From Holophaga foetida DSM 6591 (lineage in GTDB: Bacteria; Acidobacteriota; Holophagae; Holophagales; Holophagaceae), in assembly GCF_000242615.2 (NCBI RefSeq), contig NZ_KI912268.1, positions 2,751,911 through 2,815,910 of the forward strand: DNA of 64,000 nt, read 5' to 3'. The position numbers and the translations under genes were made by a program. The notes beneath the pieces are model-generated. The model ran no database searches, was not told the origin of the DNA, and saw nothing but the letters and a program-made list of their open reading frames with translations. Below are positions 16,988 to 25,745 of this stretch, in pieces (within the stretch, counting starts at the first letter, position 1; each line of letters begins with the position of its first letter).

Positions 16988-17670
16988 GTCAACCCTTTGA
17001 GGCTGAAGCTCTCCAGGGCGAGACGCAGGTCGGCGTAGCCGGTGTAGGTGATGCCATGGAGCAGGCAGCGATCTGCCGCCTGGATGAAATCTGGGCGGTC
17101 ATCAATGAAGATGCATTCCTCGGCCATGAGTCCGAGCTTGTCCAGGGCGTCCTGGTAGATCCTGGGGTCAGGCTTGAGGGCGCGCGCCTCGAAGGAGAGG
17201 GTCACGGCGTCGAAGAGGGGAAAGACCGGGCAGGTGCGGATCCCCCGTTCGAAGTGCCAGGGATTGGTGTTGGAGAGAAGTCCCAGCTTGTAGTGGGGCT
17301 TCAGGCGGCGGATCAGGTCGAAGGTGGACTCGATGGGGGTAAAGATCCGGGTGTAAGCTGAAATTAATAATTCACTGTCGAGATGGCACCCGCATAGCTC
17401 TCCCATGCCCTCCAGGAAGGCAGGGCCCTCCATATCGCCGCGCTCGAAGGACTCTGTCAGCGAGGAAAGGCCGTAGAGCTTCCCTTCCAGTTCCTGCACC
17501 GGCCGCCCAGAAAGCCCGGAGAGGGCCTTCAGGAAGAGACGGTTGTCGAAGCGGCAGATCACATTCCCGAAATCGAAGATAATGCCGCGGATCGGGGCCC
17601 GATCCCGGCAGCTGGGAAGGCACTCGCCGGATTCCTGATCGGGCTTCCGTGGGAGATGGTGGGAGTTCAT
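16984..17670 (-). CDS. HAD-IA family hydrolase (YihX-like)
   Basis: The start ATG 17670 overlaps the prepilin peptidase stop by 4 nt; a longer frame upstream is only a shadow of that gene. The 228-residue product has HAD motif I IIFDFGNVICRFD, motif II LLSNTNPWH, the motif III Lys in ALKPDPRIYQDAL and motif IV ECIFIDDRPDFIQAA, with a small helical cap between. It resembles YihX/epoxide-hydrolase-N-type phosphatases that act on small sugar phosphates. It is the middle gene of the pilD-HAD-marC unit; its substrate cannot be told from sequence. Confidence 0.88.
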   Translation of the reverse strand: MNSHHLPRKPDQESGECLPSCRDRAPIRGIIFDFGNVICRFDNRLFLKALSGLSGRPVQELEGKLYGLSSLTESFERGDMEGPAFLEGMGELCGCHLDSELLISAYTRIFTPIESTFDLIRRLKPHYKLGLLSNTNPWHFERGIRTCPVFPLFDAVTLSFEARALKPDPRIYQDALDKLGLMAEECIFIDDRPDFIQAADRCLLHGITYTGYADLRLALESFSLKGLT

Positions 17671-18581
17671 TGCACCAGGCCCAGGTAGGCCGTCCAGAGG
17701 CCGGGGCCGTAAAGAACGATGGGGGGCGTCGCCAGGGCCAGGGCGCAGCCGAAGGGGAGCATGGTCTTTCCGGTTGCGCGGCGCATCAGGATCAGAGGCA
17801 ATCCCACCAGGGTGCCCAGGAAGGCGCCCCCGAAGAGGATCCCCAGCATGGGTCCCCAGCCCCAGAAGGCCCCGATCCAGGCCAGCATCTTGAAATCGCC
17901 CATGCCCAGGCCATCGGTCTTGCGGATCCACTTGAAGATCTGGTTGAAGAGCGCAGGGCCGCCGTAGCCCAGGATCAGGCCGATGAGACTGGTCTTCCAG
18001 TCCACCGGCTGCCCGAAGAGATGCCAGGCCGGGGCGGCCTGGAGGCCATTGAAGAAGGTATCCACGGAGAGGAGCTGGTTGCTGCCGAGCCAGATTCGCG
18101 TGGCGTGGGCGGGCCAGAAGATCTGGGGGAGGGTGAAGAGCACCCCCAGGGCCATCAGGGGGAACTGAAGGGCGTCCGGCAGGATGAACTCCGTCAGGTC
18201 CGTGAAGAAGAGCACCAGCAGGGCGTAGGCGCAGATCAGCCCCTTGAGCCAGATCAGCGTGCCGAAGGGGAAGAGCCAGGGGGAGGCCGCAAAGATGAGC
18301 CCCGACAGCAGCTCCACCAGGGGGTAGCGCACCGGGATGCGCCATCCGCAGGCAGCGCACTTTCCCCGGAGCCAGATCCACGCCAGGAGAGGGATGTTGT
18401 GGTACCAGCGGATGGGCGCCTTGCAGGATGGGCAATGGCTCGGCTTGGTGGCCACGTTGCGGTCCTCCGGCTCCTCCTGGGGAAGGCGGTGAATGAGCAC
18501 ATTGGCGAAGGAGCCCAGTACCAGACCGAAGGCGGCCAGGATCACGGACAGGAACCAGGGGGGCAGGTCGATGGTGGGCAT
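17667..18581 (-). CDS. pilD: Type IV prepilin peptidase / N-methyltransferase
   Basis: The 304-residue polytopic membrane protein has the bifunctional PilD layout: an N-terminal domain with a zinc-binding pair of CxxC motifs (CPSC and CAAC, about residues 50-80), then the aspartyl protease segments FFTDLTEFILPD and GLGMGDFKMLAWIG, containing the two catalytic Asp residues (the second in GxGD). About eight membrane spans are visible. It cleaves leader peptides of type IV pilins or type II secretion pseudopilins and methylates the new N-terminus. No pilin or secretion genes lie in the window, so the client system is elsewhere. Confidence 0.95.
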   Translation of the reverse strand: MPTIDLPPWFLSVILAAFGLVLGSFANVLIHRLPQEEPEDRNVATKPSHCPSCKAPIRWYHNIPLLAWIWLRGKCAACGWRIPVRYPLVELLSGLIFAASPWLFPFGTLIWLKGLICAYALLVLFFTDLTEFILPDALQFPLMALGVLFTLPQIFWPAHATRIWLGSNQLLSVDTFFNGLQAAPAWHLFGQPVDWKTSLIGLILGYGGPALFNQIFKWIRKTDGLGMGDFKMLAWIGAFWGWGPMLGILFGGAFLGTLVGLPLILMRRATGKTMLPFGCALALATPPIVLYGPGLWTAYLGLVQ

Positions 18582-18603
18582 GACTCCAGTGTAGATCAGA
18601 GCC

Positions 18604-19065
18604 TCATCCTTTCAGTTCCTGGAGTTTGGCGATCACCTCCTCCACATGCCCCTTCACGCTCACCTTGGCCCAGACATGCCGGATGAGGCCTTCGGGATCC
18701 ACCAGGAAGGTGCTGCGGATGATCCCCTCGGTCTCCTTGCCGTACATGACCTTCTTCCCGAAGGCCCCGAGGGGCGCCAGCAGCACCTTGTCGGGATCGG
18801 ATAGCAGCGGGAAGGGGAGTCCCTGCTTATCGATGAAGTTGGCGTGGCTCTTGAGGCTGTCCCGGCTGATGCCGTAGACCTTCACGCCGAGGGCCTGGAC
18901 CTGGGCCCAGTTGTCCCGGAAGTCGCAGGCCTCCTGGGTGCAGCCGGGGGTGCTGTCCTTGGGGTAGGCGTAGATCACGGTCCAGGCGCCCCGCAGATCC
19001 GCCGGGCTAAGAGTTTGGCCCTCGCTGGATTCCAGGGAAAAGGGGGGGAGGGGCTTTCCGATCAT
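18604..19065 (-). CDS. bcp: Thioredoxin-dependent peroxiredoxin (Bcp/PrxQ)
   Basis: The 153-residue protein starts at ATG 19065, overlapping the preceding permease stop by 4 nt. It carries the Bcp active site YAYPKDSTPGCTQEACDFRD with peroxidatic Cys and, five residues on, the resolving Cys of the PrxQ alpha type; GISRDSLKSHANF and RSTFLVDPEGLIRHVW complete the fold. It reduces hydroperoxides using thioredoxin. Its placement as the last gene of a peptide-transporter-like operon is unusual. Confidence 0.95.
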   Translation of the reverse strand: MIGKPLPPFSLESSEGQTLSPADLRGAWTVIYAYPKDSTPGCTQEACDFRDNWAQVQALGVKVYGISRDSLKSHANFIDKQGLPFPLLSDPDKVLLAPLGAFGKKVMYGKETEGIIRSTFLVDPEGLIRHVWAKVSVKGHVEEVIAKLQELKG

Positions 19066-19766
19066 GGCATCTCCTGTCGCTCCATCTTGGATGCCGCCGC
19101 CAGCCCCAGCGCCACCAGAAGGGTGCCCCAGCCGAGCGGTGTGGGATCCGTGGCCAGCCTGGGCAGCTCCTCCTGGAGCAGCAGCCCCAGGGAATCGTGG
19201 TGGGGACCTGGGCCCAGGCCCAGGGTCCGGATCGTGGCCTCGCCCCACAGGACCCCGATCCAGGCAGAGGGGAAGAGCGTTGAGCCCTGCTCCAGGAACC
19301 AGGGGGCCCAGGTCCGGGTCCTGTGAAACCATCCGGCCCCCATCACATCGCCATAGCGCCAGGCCGGGCTCTCGGTGAAGGCGTCCAGGCGGGCACTCAG
19401 GGGTGCTTCGAGATGGAGTCCCAGGAGGAGGGCCAGGAGCAGTGCCAGTCCCAGCCATCCCATGCCATCCCACAGTGCCGCCAGGGGAATGAGGTAGAGG
19501 AGGGGTGGCAGGGCCCGGAGGGCCGAGCGGGCCCCAGCTCCGGGGAGAAGGGCCAGGGCCAGCCCGAAGCTGATGCTGCCCAGGGCTACCGCCGAGGCGA
19601 ATCCGCAGCTGCGAGTGCTGGCATGGAGGAGCCGGAGCAGGGCCTCCCGGCCCAGGGAGTCGGTGCCCAGGGGATGGAGCCAGGAGCAGGGCAGGCCCGC
19701 ACTGAAGGGATCCATCGGGAGTTCCGGAAGGAGCAGGGCCAGCAGGAAGATCAGGCGGAGCTTCAC
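19062..19766 (-). CDS. DppC-like ABC transporter permease
   Basis: The likely start is GTG 19766, overlapping the previous stop as GTGA; an upstream ATG at 19793 would give a 31-nt overlap. The 234-residue protein carries HPLGTDSLGREALLRLLH, the characteristic opening of DppC/OppC permeases, followed by about five hydrophobic segments; the EAA-like loop near DVMGAGWFHRTRTWAPW is divergent. It would form the channel with the DppB-like partner encoded immediately upstream. Shorter than typical DppC (about 290), lacking part of the N-terminal segment. Confidence 0.75.
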   Translation of the reverse strand: MKLRLIFLLALLLPELPMDPFSAGLPCSWLHPLGTDSLGREALLRLLHASTRSCGFASAVALGSISFGLALALLPGAGARSALRALPPLLYLIPLAALWDGMGWLGLALLLALLLGLHLEAPLSARLDAFTESPAWRYGDVMGAGWFHRTRTWAPWFLEQGSTLFPSAWIGVLWGEATIRTLGLGPGPHHDSLGLLLQEELPRLATDPTPLGWGTLLVALGLAAASKMERQEMP

Positions 19767-20383
19767 GCCTTCTCCCTCTGAAAGAGGGCCCACAGGCTCG
19801 CGAAGCCCAATAGCCAGAGCCCCATGCCGACCCGGTCCCGGAACGCCACCCGCATCATCCAGTCACTTCCGGGGCCACGTATTCCCAGGAGCCGCTCCAG
19901 GACCAGGGTGGCGGTGAGCCACAGGGGTAGTCGGGCACCCAACCAGCGAGGTGCCAGATGGCGCAGGGCCATGCGGCGGGAGAGGCAGGTGGCCTCCCGC
20001 CCCCAGGCTGCTGGAACGGGGAATTCCTCTGGGAGTGTTTGGGCCAGCCAGCGGAGCTCCCCGGGGAGGGCCGCCAGGAGGAAGGCCATGGCCAGGGTGG
20101 TGAAGGCGGGAGGGCCCCAGGCGGCGGGCCATAGTGCCAGGGCAAGGCCTCCCCAAAGGAGGTCTGGGATGGCCTCCCAGAGGGCCAAGGCGCGGCCATG
20201 GCCCAGCTTCGGCCCCAGCCATCCCGTCAGGAACAGGGCCAGGAGGGCCATGGCCAGGAGAAGGACCAGCACCTGGAGGGCCGTCAGCCACGGGAAGGAA
20301 CCCAAGGGGTGGCTCCGGGGGGCCCCCGGGAGAAGGAAGGCCAGGAGCAAGGCCAGGACCCATAACGCAAGGCCCCGGGTCAC
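19763..20383 (-). CDS. DppB-like ABC transporter permease, short
   Basis: The probable start is GTG 20383, forming a GTGA overlap with the solute-binding-protein stop; more upstream codons would run into that gene. The 206 residues are Leu/Ala-rich with about five membrane segments. The segment SRRMALRHLAPRWLGARLPLWL, then LVLERLLGIRGPG (the latter resembling the VExIFxxPGxG of DppB), marks it as the binding-protein-dependent permease fold. It is much shorter than usual DppB (about 310 residues), so it may be a minimal or decaying version. The operon order is SBP-permease-permease-bcp. Confidence 0.65.
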   Translation of the reverse strand: MTRGLALWVLALLLAFLLPGAPRSHPLGSFPWLTALQVLVLLLAMALLALFLTGWLGPKLGHGRALALWEAIPDLLWGGLALALWPAAWGPPAFTTLAMAFLLAALPGELRWLAQTLPEEFPVPAAWGREATCLSRRMALRHLAPRWLGARLPLWLTATLVLERLLGIRGPGSDWMMRVAFRDRVGMGLWLLGFASLWALFQREKA

Positions 20384-21720
20384 GGTGTCCAGGTCCAGGC
20401 GCTGGGGCCGGGGGTGGTGAGGTAGAGTCCCAGAGGGCTTGGCACCACCTTCAGGCGCTGGTCCACCCAGAGCACACTGCTGAAATCCAGGAGGGGCAGG
20501 GCCCCAGGCTGGCGGGACCAGAGCTCCTGGAGCCGGGTCCATCCCGGGGAATTCGGAGCATTCAGGGTTTCGCTGATCCCCCGGTAGTCAGGGTGGCTCC
20601 ACCCGCAGAAGTTCAGGGCCCCGCCAGGCTCCAGGTAGTCCAGGACGCTCCAGGGATGGGGTTCGAAGAGGTTGAGGGCGCAGGCCAGACCGAAGTCCCC
20701 CCGCTCCAGGCGCTCCACCAGAAGTCCTGGCTCCACGGGGTGGGGTACCAGCTCAATCCCCTCGCGGCGGGCGCGTTCCCGAAGGGCCAGGAGCAGGCGC
20801 TGCACCAACTCGTCCCCGGCCGCGTAGCTCACCTTCCAGATCCGGTCTGCGCACTCTGGGCTGCCCTGGATGGGAACGGGGGCAAAGCCCAGGGATTCAG
20901 GCCAGAGCCCGCGGCTGGGTCTTGCCTGGGGCCCGAAGAACCCCTCTGGGATGGCCTCCCGGCGCCAGATTTCGAAGCGCTTGAGGGGTGCGGCCCCCTG
21001 GCGGCTGAAAATCAGGAGCTGGGCGTGGGTGGGCTGGCGGATCTCCCGGAAGCCGGGTGGCGGGGCCAATCCAGGCCGGGCTGGAACGGTCCCGAGGCTG
21101 AGCCAGCCCTTCCGCAGGTTCTGAAGGATGGCCTGACTGTCCGGGATCAGGCGGAAGCGGAATCCGGGGATCCTGGGACTCAGGAAGTGGGGTCGGGATT
21201 GCAGGCGCCACTCGTCCGTGCCCGTCTCCAGGGTGAAGGGACCGCTCCCGGTTCCGGGCTGTCCTCGTCGTGCCACCGGGATGCGGGCCAGTTCCATCAG
21301 GAGCCGGGGGAGGGGTTTGGGTGTGCCCAGCCACACCCCTTTCTCCTCCGTTTCGACCCGGACTCCCGCCAGATAGCTGCGCTTGGCCAGGCTGGACCGA
21401 GGGGATCTCTGGATCTCCCGGAAGGTCCAGGCCACGTCCTCCGGAGTCACGGCTGCGCCATCGGAGAAGCGGGCTCCCTGCCGGAGGGTGAAGGACCAGC
21501 CCTCCCCCTTCTTTCGCCATGCCGTGGCCAAGCGGGGCACGGGCCTGCTTGAGGCGTCCACCCCTGTCAGGGCGTCCCCGGTCAACATCTGAAGAATGAT
21601 CTGCTCCTGACCATCTCCAGCTATGAAATCCAGCGGGCCCGGGTCCACGGCAAAGCTTTCCTGGACCACCTGGGCATTTGCGAAAAGACAAACCGCCAGG
21701 AATAGGGCCGGAAGTCTCAT
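20380..21720 (-). CDS. Family 5 (oligopeptide/nickel type) extracellular solute-binding protein
   Basis: The 446-residue protein has a signal peptide (MRLPALFLAVCLFANAQ) and family-5 features: LDFIAGDGQEQIILQMLTGD, VPRLATAWRKKGEGWSFTLR followed by QGARFSDGAAVTPEDVAWTF, the motif typical of DppA/OppA proteins. It would deliver peptides or other ligands in the periplasm to the two permeases encoded directly downstream. At 446 residues it is shorter than most DppA (about 530). No ATPase gene lies in this operon, so it either borrows a shared one or does not transport. Confidence 0.85.
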   Translation of the reverse strand: MRLPALFLAVCLFANAQVVQESFAVDPGPLDFIAGDGQEQIILQMLTGDALTGVDASSRPVPRLATAWRKKGEGWSFTLRQGARFSDGAAVTPEDVAWTFREIQRSPRSSLAKRSYLAGVRVETEEKGVWLGTPKPLPRLLMELARIPVARRGQPGTGSGPFTLETGTDEWRLQSRPHFLSPRIPGFRFRLIPDSQAILQNLRKGWLSLGTVPARPGLAPPPGFREIRQPTHAQLLIFSRQGAAPLKRFEIWRREAIPEGFFGPQARPSRGLWPESLGFAPVPIQGSPECADRIWKVSYAAGDELVQRLLLALRERARREGIELVPHPVEPGLLVERLERGDFGLACALNLFEPHPWSVLDYLEPGGALNFCGWSHPDYRGISETLNAPNSPGWTRLQELWSRQPGALPLLDFSSVLWVDQRLKVVPSPLGLYLTTPGPSAWTWTP

Positions 21721-21775
21721 GAATCACCATGGATGAATTGGGGGCCATGGTGGCATAAATGCATGAAACAATCAA

Positions 21776-23704
21776 TTATCGAGGCAGATGGATCCTGACA
21801 GAGGTGACGATGACGCCGGGCTTCATCATCAGGCCGGTCTTGATCCGGAATGCCATCTGCCCGTGGAGGAGCCGCTCCCACCAGGTGAAGGTCACGAACT
21901 CCGGCAGGATCACCGTGAGGCATACATCCGGCTCGGCTTGGCGGAAGCGTTCGACCTCTTCCAGCACCGGTTCCACGATGCGGCGGTAGGGGCTGGGGAC
22001 AGCGCGCAGGGGGACCCCCATGCCGTAGTGATTCCAGTCGGATCGGAGCCGGGCCAGGGCGGGGCTGTCGGTGAAGCCGTCGGAGCCCAGGTCCACGGTG
22101 AGTGCTTCCACGCGATCCCCCGAAATCAGACGGGCATAGGCGAGGGCCTCCACCACCCCACCGTGGATCCCTGAGATCAGGACCAGGGCGTGGTGCTTGG
22201 GGGGGAGGAAGGCCTCCAGCCGACTGACAGCCAGCTTGGCCTTGATGCCGATGTAATGCCGGTGTATCCGGAAGAAGACATGCACCAGGAAGGGAATGAG
22301 CAGCACCACGAACCAGGCCCCGTGGGTGAACTTGGTGATGCCGATATCCAGCATCACGATCCCTGAGGTGAGGGCCCCCAGGCCGTTGATGGCTGCCTTC
22401 GTGTGCCAGTGGCGGGCCTTGTTCCGCAGGCGGAACCAGTGGACCACCATCCCTGCCTGGCTCAGGGTGAAGCCGATGAAGACCCCCAGGGCATAGAGGG
22501 GCAGCAGCAGGTCGGTGTTGGCGTTCAGAATCCAGACCAGAAGTCCCGAAACCAGGGTCAGGATGATGATGCCGTTGGAAAATACCAGACGATCGCCTTG
22601 GATGGCGAACTGCTTGGGCAGGAAGCCGTCCCGGGCCTGAAGGGCCGCCAGGCGTGGGAAGTCCGCATAGGCGGTATTGGCGGCCACCACCAGGATGGCG
22701 AAGGTGCAGCCCTGGGTGACCAGGTAGACCAGTCGGGGCAGACCTGAACTGACATCCCCGTAGATGGCCTTGGCCAACTTGGAGAGGAGGGTCTCCCCCA
22801 CGATGGAGGGGTCGGCGCTGTGGTGGTAGGTCACACCGAAGTGATGGCTGAGAAGGGTGATGCCCATGAACATGCCTCCCAGCAGCAGGATCATCCAGAT
22901 CATCGTCTTGGAGGCGTTGTGGGCCGCAGGCTCGCGAAAGGCCATCACCCCATTGGAGATGGCCTCCACTCCCGTCAGCGCGGTGCAGCCAGCGCTGTAG
23001 GCCCGCATGAAGATCCAGACCAGGGCCGCTCCAGACACAAGCTGGGTCTTCTGGATCTCCCGCCCGGCCTGTTCCAGGCTGGGGGCGGGCGGGGGGCCAC
23101 CAAAGGCCCACTGCCAGAATCCGGCCACCAGAAGCAGGATGATGCAGGCCACGAAACCGTAGGTGGGGATGGCGAAGAAGCTGCCGGACTCCCGGACCCC
23201 ACGCAGATTGGCTGCCGCCACAAAGACGATGGCCAGGATGGTCAGGAGGACATTGTGGCCCTGGAGCCATGGGAGGGCGGAGGTGATGGCGGCCACCCCA
23301 GAGGATACGGAGGCCGCCACCGTCAGGATGTAATCCGTCAGCAGGGCGGCTCCGGCTGTCTGGGCTGCCAACTCTCCGAGGTTCTCCTTGGCGACGATGT
23401 AAGCCCCGCCCCCACCGGGGTAAGCCCTGATCGTCTGCCGGTAGCTGGTCCCCAGGATCAGGAGGAGAGCCACGATTCCGCAGGCAACGGGAACAGACAT
23501 TCCGAAGAGCCATGCTGCCCCGACCACGCCAATGGCCATGCCAGAGGCGGAGAGGGAGGCCATGATTTCCTGGGTGGCGTAGGCCACCGAGGAGAGGGCA
23601 TCGGAACTGAAGACCGCCAGGCCCACAACGTTGCCGATCCGCGACTTCTCGGTTTCATCACTGGCAAGTCTGCGGCCGAGGAGGATGCGTCGAAGATTCA
23701 GCAT
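21776..23704 (-). CDS. KimA-like potassium/amino-acid permease (APC superfamily), copy 2
   Basis: The 642-residue protein has about 12 membrane spans and a cytoplasmic C-terminal domain of about 170 residues. FSSDALSSVAYATQEI, SYRQTIRAYPGGGGAYIVAK and GAALLTDYILTVAASVSSG correspond closely to the Bacillus KimA (YdaO) potassium importer as I remember it, including the C-terminal domain that in KimA has a universal-stress-like fold. KimA imports K+ with protons and is inhibited by c-di-AMP in Firmicutes; whether this copy shares substrate and control is inferred. It is directly downstream of a close paralogue on the same strand, with 51 bp between. Confidence 0.75.
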   Translation of the reverse strand: MLNLRRILLGRRLASDETEKSRIGNVVGLAVFSSDALSSVAYATQEIMASLSASGMAIGVVGAAWLFGMSVPVACGIVALLLILGTSYRQTIRAYPGGGGAYIVAKENLGELAAQTAGAALLTDYILTVAASVSSGVAAITSALPWLQGHNVLLTILAIVFVAAANLRGVRESGSFFAIPTYGFVACIILLLVAGFWQWAFGGPPPAPSLEQAGREIQKTQLVSGAALVWIFMRAYSAGCTALTGVEAISNGVMAFREPAAHNASKTMIWMILLLGGMFMGITLLSHHFGVTYHHSADPSIVGETLLSKLAKAIYGDVSSGLPRLVYLVTQGCTFAILVVAANTAYADFPRLAALQARDGFLPKQFAIQGDRLVFSNGIIILTLVSGLLVWILNANTDLLLPLYALGVFIGFTLSQAGMVVHWFRLRNKARHWHTKAAINGLGALTSGIVMLDIGITKFTHGAWFVVLLIPFLVHVFFRIHRHYIGIKAKLAVSRLEAFLPPKHHALVLISGIHGGVVEALAYARLISGDRVEALTVDLGSDGFTDSPALARLRSDWNHYGMGVPLRAVPSPYRRIVEPVLEEVERFRQAEPDVCLTVILPEFVTFTWWERLLHGQMAFRIKTGLMMKPGVIVTSVRIHLPR

Positions 23705-23755
23705 GGCACCTGCCGGAGAAGATCATTAGGAGCTGATGGCAGCCCCCAATATGGG

Positions 23756-25702
23756 TCATTCTCCGACGGTGTCCAAGTGGTAGGGGATGGAGATCACGAC
23801 AGTCCTGGGCCGGGTGAGGAGCATGGCCTTCAGGCGCCAGGCGGTCTGGTTGTGCAGGAGGTTGCCCCACCAGCGGTCCGGCACGAACTCGGGGATCAGG
23901 ATGGTGGTGGTGTATTCAGGCTCCGCCCTGGACATGCGGTCCAGCTCCTCGACGATGGGCTCTACCACCTTGCGGAAGGGGCTGTTCACCACCCGCAGGG
24001 GAATCCCCTCACAGTACTTGTGCCAGTCTGCCTCCAGCTTGCCCCGCTCGGGACTGGGGCGACCGTGCTCATCGGGGAAGTCCACCGTGAGGGCCTCGAC
24101 CTCGCGGTTGCCTGCGATGGCCTTGGCGTAGCGGAGGGCCTCCAGGGTCCCCCGGTGGATCTTGGAGACGAAGATGATCACGCGGTTGGGTCGGGGGTAG
24201 ATCTCTTCCGTGCGGCTGGCGGCCAGACGGGAGCGCACAGAGATGTAGTGGCGATGGATGCGGAAGAAGAGGATCACCATGGCAGGGATGAGCACCACCA
24301 CGATCCAGGCCCCGTGGACGAACTTGGTGAGCCCGATGTCCAGCATCACGATGCCGGCCGCTACCGCGCCGACGGCATTGATGATGGCCTTGAGGCGCCA
24401 GGACTTCTCCGTGAGGCGGTAGTTGATCCAGTGCATCACCATGCCGGTCTGGCTGATGGTGAAGCCGATGAACACGCCCAGGGCGTAGAGGGGCAGCAAC
24501 AGGTCCGTATTGGCGTGGCAGGCCCACACCAGGAGGCAGCTCACCACGGTCAGGAAGATGATGCCGTTGCTGAAGACCAGACGGTCCCCCTGGCTGGCCA
24601 GCTGCTTGGGCAGGAATCCGTCCCTGGCCTGGATGGCGGCCAGGCGCGGGAAGTCAGCGTAGGCCGTGTTGGCGGCCACCACCAGGATCGCGAAGGTGAA
24701 GCCCTGGGTGATGTAGTAGAGCAGCTTGGGGATACCCGCCACGGGGGCCCCGTAGATGGCCTTGATGAGCTTGGAGAGGAGGGTCTCCGCCACATGGGAG
24801 GCGTCGGTGCTGTGGGAGTAGGTGACCCCGAACTTGTGGGCCAGGAGGGTGATCCCCAGGAACATGACCCCCAGGAGGCCGATCATGTAGACCATGGTCT
24901 TGGCGGCATTCTTGGAGGAGGGCTCCTTGAAGGCCTGCACCCCGTTGGAGATGGCCTCCACGCCGGTCAGGGCGGTGCATCCGGCGCTGTAGGCCCGCAT
25001 GAAGATCCACACGACCCCGAAGGCCGAGGCATGGGTGGCGGTCCTCACGGATTCGTGGACCTGGACCGGTGAGGGACCGCCCGTCAGCATCACCTTCACA
25101 AAGCCCGTGGCGAGCAGGAGCAGCATGAGGGCGATGAAGCCATAGGTGGGCACCGCAAAGAGGGCCCCGGACTCTTTCACGCCGCGGAGGTTCGCCATGG
25201 CGATGAAGATGATGCAGGCGATGGTGATGGTCACGTTCCAGCCCGCCATGGCGGGAAAGGCCGAGGTGATGGCGGCGACGCCCGAGGAGACGGAGGCCGC
25301 CACCGTCAGGATGTAGTCCGTGAGAAGCGCCGAACCCGCCGTGAGGGCGGCGAGTTCCCCCAGATTCTCCTTGGCCACGATGTAGGCCCCGCCCCCGCCG
25401 GGGTAGGCCAGTACCGTCTGACGATAGCCGATGCCCAGGATCAGCAGGAGTCCCACGATGCCCAGGGCCACCGGGATGGAGAGCCCGAAGAGGGCGAGGG
25501 CCGCTCCGCCCGCTGCGGCTCCAGCCATATGCACATTGCTGGAGAGGCTCGCCATGATCTCCTGGGTGGCGTAGGCCACGGAGGAGAGGGCATCCGAGCT
25601 GAACACGGAAAGGCCAACGAAGTTGTTGACCTTGGTGTGTTGGGATTCGTCGCTGGCGAGGCGGCGACCGAGGAGGGCACGTCTGAGGTCGAGCATGGAC
25701 AC
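23756..25702 (-). CDS. KimA-like potassium/amino-acid permease (APC superfamily), copy 1
   Basis: The 648-residue protein is a paralogue of the next gene down: the same opening RRALLGRRLASDESQHTKVN, FSSDALSSVAYATQEIMASL, GYRQTVLAYPGGGGAYIVAK and ALLTDYILTVAASVSSGVAA, and the same C-terminal soluble domain ending in RPRTVVISIPYHLD. Differences between the copies cluster in the soluble tail and the TM5-6 loop, as expected if substrate or control diverged. Start ATG 25702 follows AAGG. It lies 43 bp after the methyltransferase-like gene and may share its transcript. Amino-acid transport is the alternative to K+ uptake. Confidence 0.75.
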   Translation of the reverse strand: MSMLDLRRALLGRRLASDESQHTKVNNFVGLSVFSSDALSSVAYATQEIMASLSSNVHMAGAAAGGAALALFGLSIPVALGIVGLLLILGIGYRQTVLAYPGGGGAYIVAKENLGELAALTAGSALLTDYILTVAASVSSGVAAITSAFPAMAGWNVTITIACIIFIAMANLRGVKESGALFAVPTYGFIALMLLLLATGFVKVMLTGGPSPVQVHESVRTATHASAFGVVWIFMRAYSAGCTALTGVEAISNGVQAFKEPSSKNAAKTMVYMIGLLGVMFLGITLLAHKFGVTYSHSTDASHVAETLLSKLIKAIYGAPVAGIPKLLYYITQGFTFAILVVAANTAYADFPRLAAIQARDGFLPKQLASQGDRLVFSNGIIFLTVVSCLLVWACHANTDLLLPLYALGVFIGFTISQTGMVMHWINYRLTEKSWRLKAIINAVGAVAAGIVMLDIGLTKFVHGAWIVVVLIPAMVILFFRIHRHYISVRSRLAASRTEEIYPRPNRVIIFVSKIHRGTLEALRYAKAIAGNREVEALTVDFPDEHGRPSPERGKLEADWHKYCEGIPLRVVNSPFRKVVEPIVEELDRMSRAEPEYTTTILIPEFVPDRWWGNLLHNQTAWRLKAMLLTRPRTVVISIPYHLDTVGE

Positions 25703-25745
25703 CTTAAAAATCGTACAACCCTTGGATTATCCTCGCCTATCGTTG

